From: Caulobacter sp.
GTDB lineage: Bacteria; Pseudomonadota; Alphaproteobacteria; Caulobacterales; Caulobacteraceae
DNA length: 64,000 nucleotides
Assembly: GCA_030683005.1 (NCBI GenBank)
Contig: JAUXMY010000014.1
Location: 57,269 to 121,268, forward strand
Reading direction: 5' to 3'
The translations under genes and the position numbers were made by a program. The stretch's first letter is position 1. Each line of letters opens with the position of its first letter. The notes beneath the pieces are model-generated. The model was not told where the DNA came from. It worked only from the letters and a program-made list of their open reading frames with translations, and did not search any database. This document shows positions 29,329 to 38,811 of the stretch, piece by piece.

Positions 29329-30900
29329 CTACCCCACCAGCCGCTCGCGCCCTTCCCAGTAGGGCTTGCGCAGCTCCCGCCGCAGCACCTTGCCGGACGG
29401 GTTCCTGGGCAGGGCGTCGGCGAAATCGATGCTCTTGGGGGCCTTGTAGCCGGCGATCTTCGTGCGGGCGTGGGCGATGATCTCTTCGGCGGTGGCGCTG
29501 GCGCCGGGCTTGAGGACCACCACGCCCTTGACCGCCTCGCCCCACTTGTCGTCGGGCACGCCGATGACGGCCGCGTCGGCGACGGCGGGGTGGCTGAACA
29601 GGGCGTTCTCGACCTCGGCCGGATAGACGTTCTCGCCGCCGCTGACGATCATGTCCTTCACCCGGTCGTAGATGTAGAGGTAGCCCTCGTCGTCGAAGTA
29701 GCCGGCGTCGCCGCTGGAGAACCAGCCTTCGGGGCAGATCGCCTCCTTCGTGGCGTCCGGCCGGTTCCAGTAGCCCTTCATCACCCCCTTGGCGCGGATC
29801 TGCACCTCGCCGACCTCGCCCGGCTTGCCCGCCTCGCCGGTGGGCGTCAGCACCCGAATGTCGAAGCCCGGCCAGGGCTTGCCGCAGGAGCGCAGCTTGT
29901 CGCGCTCGGGCGCATGATCCTCGGGCGGCAGGAAGGTGGCGCCGCCGATGGTCTCGGTCAGGCCGTAGAGCTGGGTGAAGTCGCAGCCGAACCGCGCCTG
30001 GGCCTGGCGCAGCACCGCCTCGGAGATCGGCGAGGCGCCGTAGAACATCCGCTCCAGCCGGCTGAAGTCGGCGGTCTCGACGCCGGGCGTCTGCAGCAGC
30101 AGGTTGATGATGGTCGGGGCCAGGAAGGCGTAGTTCACGCCCTTGTCCTGCAGCAGATGGATGATCTCGACCGGATTGACCTCGCGGGTCAGGATGTTGC
30201 GCACGCCCTGCAGGGTGGCCAGCAGGCCGCAGTTGGTGCCGGCGACGTGGAACAGCGGCATGACCACCAGGTTGGTCTTGCCGGCGTCGTACTTCGCCCA
30301 GCCGGCCTCCAGCGCCAGGCCGAACAGGGCGATGAAGTTGGCTTCAGTCAGCTGGACGCCCTTGGGCAGGCCGGTGGTGCCGCTGGTGTAGAGCTGGATG
30401 ACGTCATCATCCATTTGGGCGGGTAACATCGGGTCGGTCGCGGGGTGGGCGCCGATCCAGTCGCGGAAGGCCGGCCAGCGCGGGTGGCCGGGCTCGAACT
30501 GCACCAGGCCGTGGACGTCCGGCAGGTCGCTCATGATCATGTCGACCACGCCGCCGAAGTCCTCGCCGACGAACAGCATCTTCGCTCCCGCGTCCTTGAG
30601 GATGAAGGCGACCTCCGGCGGGGCCAGCCGCCAGTTGACCGGCGCCAAGGTCACCCGCGCCTTCACGCAGCCCAGCCACAGCGGGAAGAAGTCGTCGGTG
30701 TTCTTGGCCAGCACCCCGACCCGGTCGCCGGGCTTCAAGCCCTGGGCCAGCAGGGCGTTGGCGCACTGGCTGGCCATGGCGTCGAGCTGTGCGAACGTCG
30801 TCGTCCGCCCCTCGAACCAGATCGCCTCGGCGTCGGGCCGCAGGCGGGCCTGCAGGCGCGGGATGTCGGCCACCGAACGGATGTCGGCCATGCTGGTCAT
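29329..30900 (-). CDS. Long-chain acyl-CoA synthetase-like AMP-dependent ligase
   Basis: LYTSGTTGLPKGVQLTEANF, LYGLTETIGGATFLPPED, GWFSSGDAGYFDDEGYLYIYDRVKDMIVSGGENVYPAEVE. Confidence 0.92.
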   Translation of the reverse strand: MTSMADIRSVADIPRLQARLRPDAEAIWFEGRTTTFAQLDAMASQCANALLAQGLKPGDRVGVLAKNTDDFFPLWLGCVKARVTLAPVNWRLAPPEVAFILKDAGAKMLFVGEDFGGVVDMIMSDLPDVHGLVQFEPGHPRWPAFRDWIGAHPATDPMLPAQMDDDVIQLYTSGTTGLPKGVQLTEANFIALFGLALEAGWAKYDAGKTNLVVMPLFHVAGTNCGLLATLQGVRNILTREVNPVEIIHLLQDKGVNYAFLAPTIINLLLQTPGVETADFSRLERMFYGASPISEAVLRQAQARFGCDFTQLYGLTETIGGATFLPPEDHAPERDKLRSCGKPWPGFDIRVLTPTGEAGKPGEVGEVQIRAKGVMKGYWNRPDATKEAICPEGWFSSGDAGYFDDEGYLYIYDRVKDMIVSGGENVYPAEVENALFSHPAVADAAVIGVPDDKWGEAVKGVVVLKPGASATAEEIIAHARTKIAGYKAPKSIDFADALPRNPSGKVLRRELRKPYWEGRERLVG

Positions 30901-30980
30901 GGGTCGTTCCTCACTGTCCGCGCCTCTGGCGGGCGCTGGTGGGACTTAAGATGCTGAATTTGCCGGACGTGGCAACGGGT

Positions 30981-31145
30981 CCTCCCCCACTTGGGGGAGG
31001 GGGACCATGCGAAGCATGGTGGAGAGGGATGCGCTCCCGGCGAACGATGGAGCTCGGATGTCATGAAGGCAGCGACCGTCCCGGCATCCGGGAGCGCATC
31101 CCGCTCCACCACCCTCCGGGTGGTCCCCCTCTCCCAAGGGAGAGG
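30981..31145. repeat. Large imperfect inverted repeat (~60-nt arms) in the intergenic region
   Basis: Left arm cctcccccacttgggggagggggaccatgcgaagcatggtggagagggatgcgctcccgg (30981-31040) and right arm ccgggagcgcatcccgctccaccaccctccgggtggtccccctctcccaagggagagg (31088-31145) are largely reverse complementary. Confidence 0.88.
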
Positions 31146-31153
31146 ATAGAAGA

Positions 31154-31181
31154 AGAGCCGCCGGATCGCTCCGGCGGCTCT
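31154..31181 (-). terminator. Rho-independent terminator of the aldehyde dehydrogenase gene
   Basis: Minus strand AGAGCCGCCGGA-GCGA-TCCGGCGGCTCT followed by TCTTCT. Confidence 0.82.
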
Positions 31182-31205
31182 GATCTGACTGGAAGGCGGT
31201 GAGGC

Positions 31206-32651
31206 CTACTCCGCCGCCTGCGGCGGGGCGTAGCCGAGCATGGCCTTGGTTTCCAGGAACTCGTGGAAGCCGTAGTCGCCCCACTCGCGGCCGTTGCCGC
31301 TCATCTTGTAGCCGCCGAAGGGGGCCATCAGGTCCCCGCCGCCGCCGTTGATGCTGACCTGACCGGCGCGCAGCTTGGAGGCCACTTCGCGGATCTTGGT
31401 CACGTCCGTGCCCGAGACGTAGGCCGCCAGGCCGTACTCGGTGTCGTTGCCGACGTGCACGGCTTCATCGACGGTGTCGTAGCCGATGATCGAGACGACC
31501 GGGCCGAAGATCTCTTCCTTGGCGATGGTCATGTCGTTGGTGACGTTGGCGAAGACGGTCGGCTTGACGAAGTAGCCCTTCTCGATGCCGTCCGGACGGC
31601 CGACGCCGCCGGAAACCAGGGTCGCGCCCTCGTCGATGCCGGCCTGGATCAGCTTCTGGATCTTGTTGAACTGCACTTCCGAGACGACCGGACCCATCTG
31701 GGCGTTGCCCTTGGGGTCGCCCACGGTGGTGGAGTCCGCCGCGGCCTTGGCGATGGCGATCACCTCGTCCATGCGCTTGCCGGGGACCAGCATGCGGGTC
31801 GGGGCGTTGCAGGACTGGCCGGAGTTCATCATCACCGAGCGCACGCCGCCGGTGACGGCCGCCTGGAAGTCGGCGTCATCGAGGATGATGTTGGGGCTCT
31901 TGCCGCCCAGCTCCTGGGCCACGCGCTTGACGGTCGGGGCGGCGTTGCGAGCCACCTCGATGCCGGCGCGGGTCGAGCCGGTGAAGGAGACCATGTCGAT
32001 CTCGGGATGGCTGGAGATCGCCGCGCCCACTTCGGGGCCATCGCCGTTGACCAGGTTGAACACGCCGGCCGGCACGCCGGCGGCATGCATGATCTCGGCC
32101 CAGATGTAGCCGGAGAACGGCGCGACTTCCGACGGCTTCAGCACCATGGTGCAGCCCACGGCCAGCGCCGGGGCGACCTTGCAGGCGATCTGGTTCACCG
32201 GCCAGTTCCAGGGCGTGATCATGCCGCAGACGCCGATCGGTTCCTTGACCAGCCGGGTCGGGCCGCGATCCTCGACGAACTTGAAGCTCTTCAGCACGGC
32301 CAGGGCCGTCTGGGTGTGGGCCAGGCCCATGGCCGCCTGGGCGCGCTGCGCCAGCGAGGCGGGGGCGCCCATTTCCTCGGTGATGGCGTCGGCCATGTCG
32401 CCGTAGCGCTTCTGGTACTCGACGATGATGCGCTCGAGCAGGTCGGCGCGTTCCTCGATCGAGGTCTGCGAGTAGGTGGCGAACGCCTTGCGGGCGGCCT
32501 TGGCGGCGCGGTCGACGTCGGCGGCCGTGCCCATCGAGATCTTGCCGCAGACTTCCTCGGTAGCCGGATTGATCACATCGAGCGTCCGGGGCGTGATGGG
32601 ATCGACCCACTGACCATCAATGTAGAACTTCGTGTAGTCGCGCATCACCAT
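31206..32651 (-). CDS. NAD(P)-dependent aldehyde dehydrogenase
   Basis: TPWNWPVNQIACKVAPALAVGCTMVLKPSE, VAQELGGKSPNIILDDAD, NSGQSCNAPTRMLVP, KEEIFGPVVSIIGY. Confidence 0.95.
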   Translation of the reverse strand: MVMRDYTKFYIDGQWVDPITPRTLDVINPATEEVCGKISMGTAADVDRAAKAARKAFATYSQTSIEERADLLERIIVEYQKRYGDMADAITEEMGAPASLAQRAQAAMGLAHTQTALAVLKSFKFVEDRGPTRLVKEPIGVCGMITPWNWPVNQIACKVAPALAVGCTMVLKPSEVAPFSGYIWAEIMHAAGVPAGVFNLVNGDGPEVGAAISSHPEIDMVSFTGSTRAGIEVARNAAPTVKRVAQELGGKSPNIILDDADFQAAVTGGVRSVMMNSGQSCNAPTRMLVPGKRMDEVIAIAKAAADSTTVGDPKGNAQMGPVVSEVQFNKIQKLIQAGIDEGATLVSGGVGRPDGIEKGYFVKPTVFANVTNDMTIAKEEIFGPVVSIIGYDTVDEAVHVGNDTEYGLAAYVSGTDVTKIREVASKLRAGQVSINGGGGDLMAPFGGYKMSGNGREWGDYGFHEFLETKAMLGYAPPQAAE

Positions 32652-32760
32652 CTCCCTTGGGCGTCGAGGCGGGCCCGTTCTGAGGACCTCTTCAAACGCC
32701 AGTTTAGTTATCGCGGTTCACCTCGGGAAGGGGCGAACTCAAAACTTGATGCATCGCCCT

Positions 32761-33708
32761 TCAAAGCTGATGCGCGTGCGGCTGCCCCGCGACCGGGCTG
32801 CGGGCCTTGAGCACGTAGTTCGCCCGGATCGAGCCGATGTAGAGGTCCTTCAGGTCCGGCCCGCCCCAGGTGACGTTGGTCGGGTGGTTGATCACCTCGC
32901 CGGAGGGATCGTGACACACCACCTCCACCGCGCCGGACGGCGTGATGGCCACCACCTTGTTGGCGGCGGGCAGGCAGACCCAGAGGTTGCCCTCGGCGTC
33001 CATGCCGACGCCGTCGGTGTAGCCCAGGTCCTCGGGATGATGCGCCGCGTCGGCCTCGGCCTGCGCCTGCGCGGCGTCGACGAGCCGGCCCAGCACCGGG
33101 CCGTAGCGCTCGCCCGGGCCGAGCTTGCCGCCGGGCAGCACCTCGAACCGCAGCACGTCCGCGCCGCTGGTCTGGGCGCAGTAGAGCCAGCGCTCGTCGG
33201 CCGACAGCGCCATGCCGTTGGGAAACTTCAGACCGTCGGCGACGATCTCGCTCGAGCCGTCCGGGCGCAGCACGAAGATGAAGCCGTCGGCGCGGCCGTC
33301 CAGCGCCTGGGGCCAGGTTTCGGCATGGGTCGAGTTGGCGCACCAGATGTTGCCGGCCTGGTCGAGCACCGGGTAGTTGGCGCTGGTCAGCCGTTTCCCG
33401 CCGACCTCGGCGAGCAGCGTCTCGTGGGCGCCGGTCAGCGGGTCGAACCGCTGCAGCGGGCCCTCCTCCCGGTCATAGATGCCGAAATTGGCGATCAGGA
33501 TGCGGCCCTGCAGATCCATGTTGATGCCGTTGGGCGCGCCGCCCTTCGGGCCCATCCGCACGAAGGCGCCGGACGGATGGATCTCGGCCACCGCGCACTG
33601 GTGATCGGAGGCGAAGACCCGGCCGTCCTTGCCGACGACCACATCCTCCGGCCGGTCGATGCCGATGGCGATCTTCGTGAACGCCTCGACCGCGATACGC
33701 GCCACCAT
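32761..33708 (-). CDS. SMP-30/gluconolactonase/LRE-family protein
   Basis: GIDRPEDVVVGKDGRVFASDHQCAVAEI, KFPNGMALSADERWLYCAQTSGADVLRFEV, YTDGVGMDAEGNLWVCLPAANKVVAITPSG. Confidence 0.9.
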   Translation of the reverse strand: MVARIAVEAFTKIAIGIDRPEDVVVGKDGRVFASDHQCAVAEIHPSGAFVRMGPKGGAPNGINMDLQGRILIANFGIYDREEGPLQRFDPLTGAHETLLAEVGGKRLTSANYPVLDQAGNIWCANSTHAETWPQALDGRADGFIFVLRPDGSSEIVADGLKFPNGMALSADERWLYCAQTSGADVLRFEVLPGGKLGPGERYGPVLGRLVDAAQAQAEADAAHHPEDLGYTDGVGMDAEGNLWVCLPAANKVVAITPSGAVEVVCHDPSGEVINHPTNVTWGGPDLKDLYIGSIRANYVLKARSPVAGQPHAHQL

Positions 33709-33741
33709 GTTCGTCCTCCCGTGGGTCTGTTCTCGTTGGCG

Positions 33742-34212
33742 CTACCAGAACAGGTCCGGCGCGGTTCCGTCCAGCACCTGGACGATGCGGCGGCGGGTTC
33801 CGTCGGTCACCCCATCCGGCAGGTCGCGCGGGTCGAACCAGTCGCGGCGCAGGATCTCCCCCCGCGCCGTCGGCGGCGTCGGGGCCCACTGATCCAGCCG
33901 GTACAGCAGCACATGGTCGCCACGGAAGGTGCGGACGTTGTCGTGGATGGAGACCAGCGTCATCCGCCCGACCGGCCGCACCCCGGCCTCTTCCTCCAAC
34001 TCGCGGGCGGCGGCGGTCTCGGCCGACTCGCCGCGTTCGACGCCTCCGCCCGGGAAGTGCCAGCCGGGAGTGTAACTGTGCTCGATCAGCAGGACGCGGC
34101 CCTGCTCGTCGAAGACCATGACCCGCACGCCGACCGTCAATCCGCGGGCCAGACGCATGGCGATCCGGTAGCCAGGCATCAGAAGGCGATAGAGGCGGCG
34201 AAGGAGCGACAT
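33742..34212 (-). CDS. NUDIX hydrolase
   Basis: Nudix box GGGVERGESAETAAARELEEEAGV. Confidence 0.93.
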   Translation of the reverse strand: MSLLRRLYRLLMPGYRIAMRLARGLTVGVRVMVFDEQGRVLLIEHSYTPGWHFPGGGVERGESAETAAARELEEEAGVRPVGRMTLVSIHDNVRTFRGDHVLLYRLDQWAPTPPTARGEILRRDWFDPRDLPDGVTDGTRRRIVQVLDGTAPDLFW

Positions 34213-34293
34213 CGCCGCAGCCTAGAGCCTCGGCTTGCGGCGCGCGAGACGCGGGGCTAAAGCCGGGCTGACAAATCTTCGCGGAGTTCCCCC

Positions 34294-34374
34294 ATGATCG
34301 CCGTCGGCGTCATCTTTGCTTTCATCATCGTCCTGGGCGCGCTGAACCTGTTCGAGTTCGGCAAGGTCGACTGA
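34294..34374 (+). CDS. 26-aa putative single-pass membrane peptide MIAVGVIFAFIIVLGALNLFEFGKVD
   Basis: ATG with upstream GGAG (gcggagttccccc-atg), one hydrophobic helix, TGA stop; below the ORF-track size cut-off. Confidence 0.55.
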   Translation: MIAVGVIFAFIIVLGALNLFEFGKVD

Positions 34375-34402
34375 CCCTGACGTTCCACCCGGACCTTCCG
34401 CA

Positions 34403-35146
34403 GTGAATGGCGTCGCCTTCGTCACGGCCGCCGCCCGGCGGATCGGTCGGGCGCTGGCCGTTGAAGCGGCGCGCGCCGGCTTCGACGTCGCGGTCCATCA
34501 CCGCGCCTCGGCCGACGACGCCGAGGAGACGGCCGCCCTGGTCCGGGCCGAAGGCCGCAAGGCGCTGGTGCTGGCCGGCGACCTGACCGCCGCCGACGCC
34601 GGCACGCTGATCGCCCGGGCCGAGGCGCTCGGCCCCGTCACCCTGCTGGTCAACAACGCCTCCCTGTTCCTCGACGACCGGCTGGAGACGACCACCGCCG
34701 CCGATCTGGACACCCACATGGCGACCAACGTCCGGGCGCCGGTCATGCTGGCCCAGGCCTTCGTCGCGGCGCTGCAGACCGACCGGGCCGGGCTGATCGT
34801 CAACATCATCGACCAGCGGGTCTGGCGACCGACGCCGCAGTATTTCAGCTACAGCCTGTCGAAGGCGGCGCTGTGGTACGCGACCCAGACCATGGCCCAG
34901 GCCCTGGCCCCGCGCATCCGCGTCAACGCCATCGGCCCGGGCCCGACCTTCGGCTCCGCCCACCAGGCGCCCGGCAGCTTCGAGGCCGAGGCGGACGGGA
35001 CGCCACTGGGCCGACGGGTCACCGGCGAGGACATCGCCGCGGCGCTGCGCTATCTCATTGACGCCCGCGCGGTCACCGGTCAGATGATCGCCGTGGACAG
35101 CGGCCAGCATCTTGCCTGGCGGACGCCGGACATCGTCGACTTCTAG
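34403..35146 (+). CDS. Short-chain dehydrogenase/reductase, FolM/pteridine-reductase-like
   Basis: VAFVTAAARRIGRALAVEAARAGFDVAVHH, VNNASLF, YSLSKAALWYATQTMA; immediately upstream of folB; GTG start. Confidence 0.87.
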   Translation: MNGVAFVTAAARRIGRALAVEAARAGFDVAVHHRASADDAEETAALVRAEGRKALVLAGDLTAADAGTLIARAEALGPVTLLVNNASLFLDDRLETTTAADLDTHMATNVRAPVMLAQAFVAALQTDRAGLIVNIIDQRVWRPTPQYFSYSLSKAALWYATQTMAQALAPRIRVNAIGPGPTFGSAHQAPGSFEAEADGTPLGRRVTGEDIAAALRYLIDARAVTGQMIAVDSGQHLAWRTPDIVDF

Positions 35147-35157
35147 AGAGGGCGCGC

Positions 35158-35565
35158 ATGGCCGTTTCCCCCCTGCAGGACCCGCCCCGGGACATCACGC
35201 CCGCCGCCCGGGTCGTGATCACCAAGGTGTTCGTGCGCGGCCTGAAGGTCGAGGCCGAGGTCGGCGTCTACAGCCACGAACGGGGCAAGACCCAGCCGCT
35301 GGTCCTCGATGTCGAGCTGGACGTCGCCGCCGCGGGCGCGCGGCACCTGGGCGACACCCTGAACTACGAGACCATTCGCAACCACGCCCGCGATCTGGGC
35401 GCGTCAGGTCATATCGAGCTGGTCGAGGTGTTCGCCGAACGGCTGGCGCAGCTGTGCCTGGCCGACCCGCGGGTGACCCGGGCGCGGGTCCGGGTCGAGA
35501 AGCCCATGGCGCTGGCCCCCGACGCCGAAGCGGCCGGGGTCGAGATCACGGCGGTCCGCGCCTGA
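35158..35565 (+). CDS. folB: Dihydroneopterin aldolase
   Basis: VFVRGLKVEAEVGVYSHERGKTQPLVLDVELDV, DTLNYETI, LVEVFAERLAQLCLADPRVTRARVRVEKP. Confidence 0.93.
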   Translation: MAVSPLQDPPRDITPAARVVITKVFVRGLKVEAEVGVYSHERGKTQPLVLDVELDVAAAGARHLGDTLNYETIRNHARDLGASGHIELVEVFAERLAQLCLADPRVTRARVRVEKPMALAPDAEAAGVEITAVRA

Positions 35566-36116
35566 GCGCTCTGGTCCACGCGGCGCGGCTCGCGCCACTG
35601 AGGCCCGAGACGACGTGGCGGCTGGACGGCGACGCGCTCATCGAAACGACCGGCAAGGCCGAACGCCGATGGTCGCTGGCGACCGCGCGGACCCTCACCC
35701 TTGCCCCGCCCGGCTCCGGCGGGCGCTGCGCGGCCTGGCTGGCCTTTCCCCGCGGCCGGGTGACGCTCGTCTCGCACAGCTGGAGCGGCCCGGGCCGGTT
35801 CGAAGATCGCAGCGACAGCTTCGGCCCGTTCGTCCGGACGCTGGCGGCCCGCCTGGCCGAGGTCGCGCCCGGCGCTCGGGTGGCGGCGGCCGGCCAGGGC
35901 GGCCTGGGCGGCGTGACCTGGACCATCGGGCTGCTCGGCGCCGGCGTCGCGGCCCTGCTGGTCTTCTCCCTAATGTCGGACACCGCGGGCCTGGGCGTCA
36001 GTCTGGCCGCCCGCCTGCTGTTCGCGCTGATCATGATCTTTGCCGTCACGCCGTGGCTGAAGCCGCCGCCGCCGGCGCTGGACCCCCGCGACCTGCCCCG
36101 CTCGCTGACGCCCTGA
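35562..36116 (+). CDS. Hypothetical protein with C-terminal membrane segments; apparent CTG start overlapping the folB stop
   Basis: Open frame SALVHAARLAPLRPETTWRLDGDALIETTGKAERRWSLATARTLTLAPP...LLVFSLMSDTAGLG...LLFALIMIFAVTPWLKPPPPALDPRDLP; no ATG/GTG/TTG near the expected start. Confidence 0.7.
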   Translation: MSALVHAARLAPLRPETTWRLDGDALIETTGKAERRWSLATARTLTLAPPGSGGRCAAWLAFPRGRVTLVSHSWSGPGRFEDRSDSFGPFVRTLAARLAEVAPGARVAAAGQGGLGGVTWTIGLLGAGVAALLVFSLMSDTAGLGVSLAARLLFALIMIFAVTPWLKPPPPALDPRDLPRSLTP

Positions 36117-36179
36117 CGGAGCCGGTTTGCGTCGCGATGCGTTTGGAGCGACCATGATCCGCCAGACCGGAGACACCCG

Positions 36180-36593
36180 ATGACCGAGACCGTTCCCGCC
36201 GCCAAGACACACGAGGACCGGATTTTGCCCGCCGTGGTCTACGGACTGTATGTCTTCGGCGCGATGTCGATGCTGGTCACCGTCATCATCGGCCTGGTCA
36301 TCGCCTACGCCAACCGCGCCACCGCCGGACCGCGCATGGACACCCACTACCGGTTCCTGATCCAGACCTTCTGGAAGACCATCTGGTGGTTCCTCATCGG
36401 GCTCGTGGTCGGGCTGGTCGGACTGGTGCTGACGGCCACCCTCATCCTGTCGCCGATCGGCATCCCGCTGATGATCATCGGCTGGGGCGGCGCGGGCCTG
36501 GTCGGCGTCTGGTTCTACGTCCGGTGCGCGGCCGGGATCATCTATCTGGCGCAGGACGAACCCTATCCCCGGCCGGATGCGTGGCTGATCTAG
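36180..36593 (+). CDS. DUF4870-like small integral membrane protein
   Basis: AVVYGLYVFGAMSMLVTVIIGLVIAYANRATAGPRMDTHYRFLIQTFW... Confidence 0.75.
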   Translation: MTETVPAAKTHEDRILPAVVYGLYVFGAMSMLVTVIIGLVIAYANRATAGPRMDTHYRFLIQTFWKTIWWFLIGLVVGLVGLVLTATLILSPIGIPLMIIGWGGAGLVGVWFYVRCAAGIIYLAQDEPYPRPDAWLI

Positions 36594-36730
36594 AGGCGCC
36601 GCAACCCCTTACTGCCTAAGGATCGGGCGCATCAGGCCAAGGGGCTCCCCTGCCGGTTGTGGCGTTTTGACCCCCCGCTGTTTCGCTGCCGCACTCCGTC
36701 CTGTTCGGGGTGAAGAAGACGGGGGTTTTC

Positions 36731-37696
36731 ATGGCGGCGCGCTTTTTGAGTTTGCTTGCAGGGATCCTGTTCGCAGGGCTCGGCTGGGCCATTCTCGGTC
36801 CGGGGGCCATCGCCGGCGTCGAACCGCCGTCGATCCAGTTGGGCATGTTCGAGGGACACCGGTCGTTCATCGGCTGGGGTGCGGCGGCGTTGGGGATCGT
36901 CGCCCTGCTGTCCTCGGTGCTGCCCCGTGGCGGGGGCGGGGGCGGCGGCAAGCGCCGCGCCGCGCCGCGGATCGACTTCGACGCCGAGCCGGCGCCGTCG
37001 GCGGCGGACGGGGAGCCGGTGGGCGGAGGCCCGACGGCCTTCGCCCCGCAGGCTCCGCCGCCGACGGCCTCGCCGCCTCCACGGCTGGAGACGGTGGCGG
37101 ATGAGACCTTCGCCGACCTGCGCGAACGGCTCCGAACCCTGGTCCGCGAGGAACAATGGCCCACAGCCGCCGCCCTCGCGCGGCGGCTTCCCACATCCGC
37201 CACCAACGACGAGGAGCGTCTTCTGGCCGCCCGGGACCTGGGCGACTTCGCGCGGGCCCAGGGGGCCGGCGAGGAGGCGGCGGAGGCCTATGAGATGGCG
37301 CTGGCCAGTGCACGCGGCCTGGCGGCCGAGGCGCCGACCGATCCGGTTCGCCTCGCCATGCTGGCCGGCGTGCTGACCGGGGTGGGCGACTCCGCGCAGG
37401 ACGAGGGCCGCCTCGAGGCGGCCGTCGAGGCCTACGAGGAAGCGCTGGAGATTCGCCGGCAGCTGGCGCGGGAGGACACCAGCACGGAGGCGAGGCGCGC
37501 ACTGTCGCTGGCCCTCGAACGGCTCGGCGACGCCCGCGAGGACCGTGGACACCGCGTGCGCGCCCACGACCTCTATCGCGAAAGCCTGGAAATCGCCGGC
37601 CAGCTGGCCGCCGCCGATCCGCAGAAGTACGGCGAGGACCTGCAGGTCACCCGCCGCCGCCTGGGCGAGCTGGAAGCCCGCCTCGCCGCCGTCTGA
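36731..37696 (+). CDS. Tetratricopeptide-repeat protein with N-terminal membrane anchor
   Basis: Hydrophobic N-terminus (MAARFLSLLAGILFAGLGWAILGP) and repeated EAVEAYEEALEIRRQLA / RAHDLYRESLEIAGQLA helices. Confidence 0.8.
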   Translation: MAARFLSLLAGILFAGLGWAILGPGAIAGVEPPSIQLGMFEGHRSFIGWGAAALGIVALLSSVLPRGGGGGGGKRRAAPRIDFDAEPAPSAADGEPVGGGPTAFAPQAPPPTASPPPRLETVADETFADLRERLRTLVREEQWPTAAALARRLPTSATNDEERLLAARDLGDFARAQGAGEEAAEAYEMALASARGLAAEAPTDPVRLAMLAGVLTGVGDSAQDEGRLEAAVEAYEEALEIRRQLAREDTSTEARRALSLALERLGDAREDRGHRVRAHDLYRESLEIAGQLAAADPQKYGEDLQVTRRRLGELEARLAAV

Positions 37697-37757
37697 CAGC
37701 CTTGCTCGCGTCATGGCCCGGACGGGTCGGGGCCAGCTGTGAACACCGGACCTACGA

Positions 37758-37789
37758 AAGAGGGCGCAGCCGACCGGCCGCGCCCTCTT
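37758..37789. terminator. Bidirectional stem-loop between convergent genes
   Basis: aagagggcgc-agccgaccggcc-gcgccctctt; perfect 10-bp stem between two gene ends. Confidence 0.7.
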
Positions 37790-37843
37790 CGTCTGGCTCA
37801 CCACCCATGGCTGGCCCGAACAGGTCGGACCATGACGGTGGCG

Positions 37844-38731
37844 TCACGCCGGTACGACTTCCCGCCGCACGAGCCGGGCGTAGTCATCCATCAGCGTCAG
37901 CGAGATCTTGCCGGGGGTGAAGCGATAGTCGCCCACCTCGGCCACAGGCGTGACCTCCGCCGCCGTACCGACGATGAAGCACTCCTGGAAGCCGGCCATC
38001 TCCTCCGGCTTGATGTGCCGTTCGACCAGCTCGTAGCCGCGCTCCCGGGCAAGGCGCATGACCGTCTGGCGGGTGATGCCGTTCAGGAAGCAGTCGGGCG
38101 TGGGGGTGTGCAGCACGCCATCCTTGACGAAGAACACGTTGGCGCCCGTCGCCTCGGCCACATAGCCGCGGTAGTCGAGCATCATGGCGTCCGAGTAGCC
38201 GTCCTGTTCGGCGGCGTGTTTGGAGATGGTGCAGATCATGTACAGGCCGGCGGCCTTGGCCGCGACCGGGGCCGTCTTCGGAGACGGGCGGTCATACTTC
38301 GCCCAGGTCAGGCGGATGCCCTTCTTCTTCTGCTCGGGATCGAAGTAGCTGGGCCAGTCCCACACCGCGATGGCCACATGGATCTTCGTCTGCTGGGCGG
38401 AGACCCCGATCATCTCCGAACCGCGCCAGGCGATCGGACGAACGTAACAATCCTTGAGCCCGTTCTTCGCGCAGGTCGCCTTGCAGGCCTCGTCGATCTC
38501 CGACACCGTGTACGGAATCTTGAAGTCGAGGATTTCAGCCGACTTGAACAGCCGCTCGGTATGGGCCGTGAGCTCGAAGATCTCTCCGCCGTACATCCGC
38601 TCGCCCTCGAACACCGACGAGGCGTAGTGGAGGCCGTGGGTGAGTACGTGCACCTTCGCCTCGCGCCAGGGAACGAACTGGCCGTCCAGCCAGATCCAAC
38701 CGTCGCGATCATCGAAGGGAACGAGAGACAT
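37844..38731 (-). CDS. ilvE: Branched-chain amino acid aminotransferase
   Basis: WIWLDGQFVPWREAKVHVLTHGLHYASSVFEGERMY, GYVAEATGANVFFVKDGVLHTPTPDCFLNGITRQTVMRLA. Confidence 0.94.
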   Translation of the reverse strand: MSLVPFDDRDGWIWLDGQFVPWREAKVHVLTHGLHYASSVFEGERMYGGEIFELTAHTERLFKSAEILDFKIPYTVSEIDEACKATCAKNGLKDCYVRPIAWRGSEMIGVSAQQTKIHVAIAVWDWPSYFDPEQKKKGIRLTWAKYDRPSPKTAPVAAKAAGLYMICTISKHAAEQDGYSDAMMLDYRGYVAEATGANVFFVKDGVLHTPTPDCFLNGITRQTVMRLARERGYELVERHIKPEEMAGFQECFIVGTAAEVTPVAEVGDYRFTPGKISLTLMDDYARLVRREVVPA

Positions 38732-38811
38732 TTCGGGTATTCCTCCTTTCAAGGAAGCGGCGACCTTAGACTCTCTGGGCGCCATTTCGTCAAACAGAAT
38801 GGCCTGAATTG

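Noticed and set aside
31263-34260. Long plus-strand ORFs opposite the aldehyde dehydrogenase, SMP-30 and NUDIX genes
   Set aside because: GC-rich antisense shadows without domain signatures
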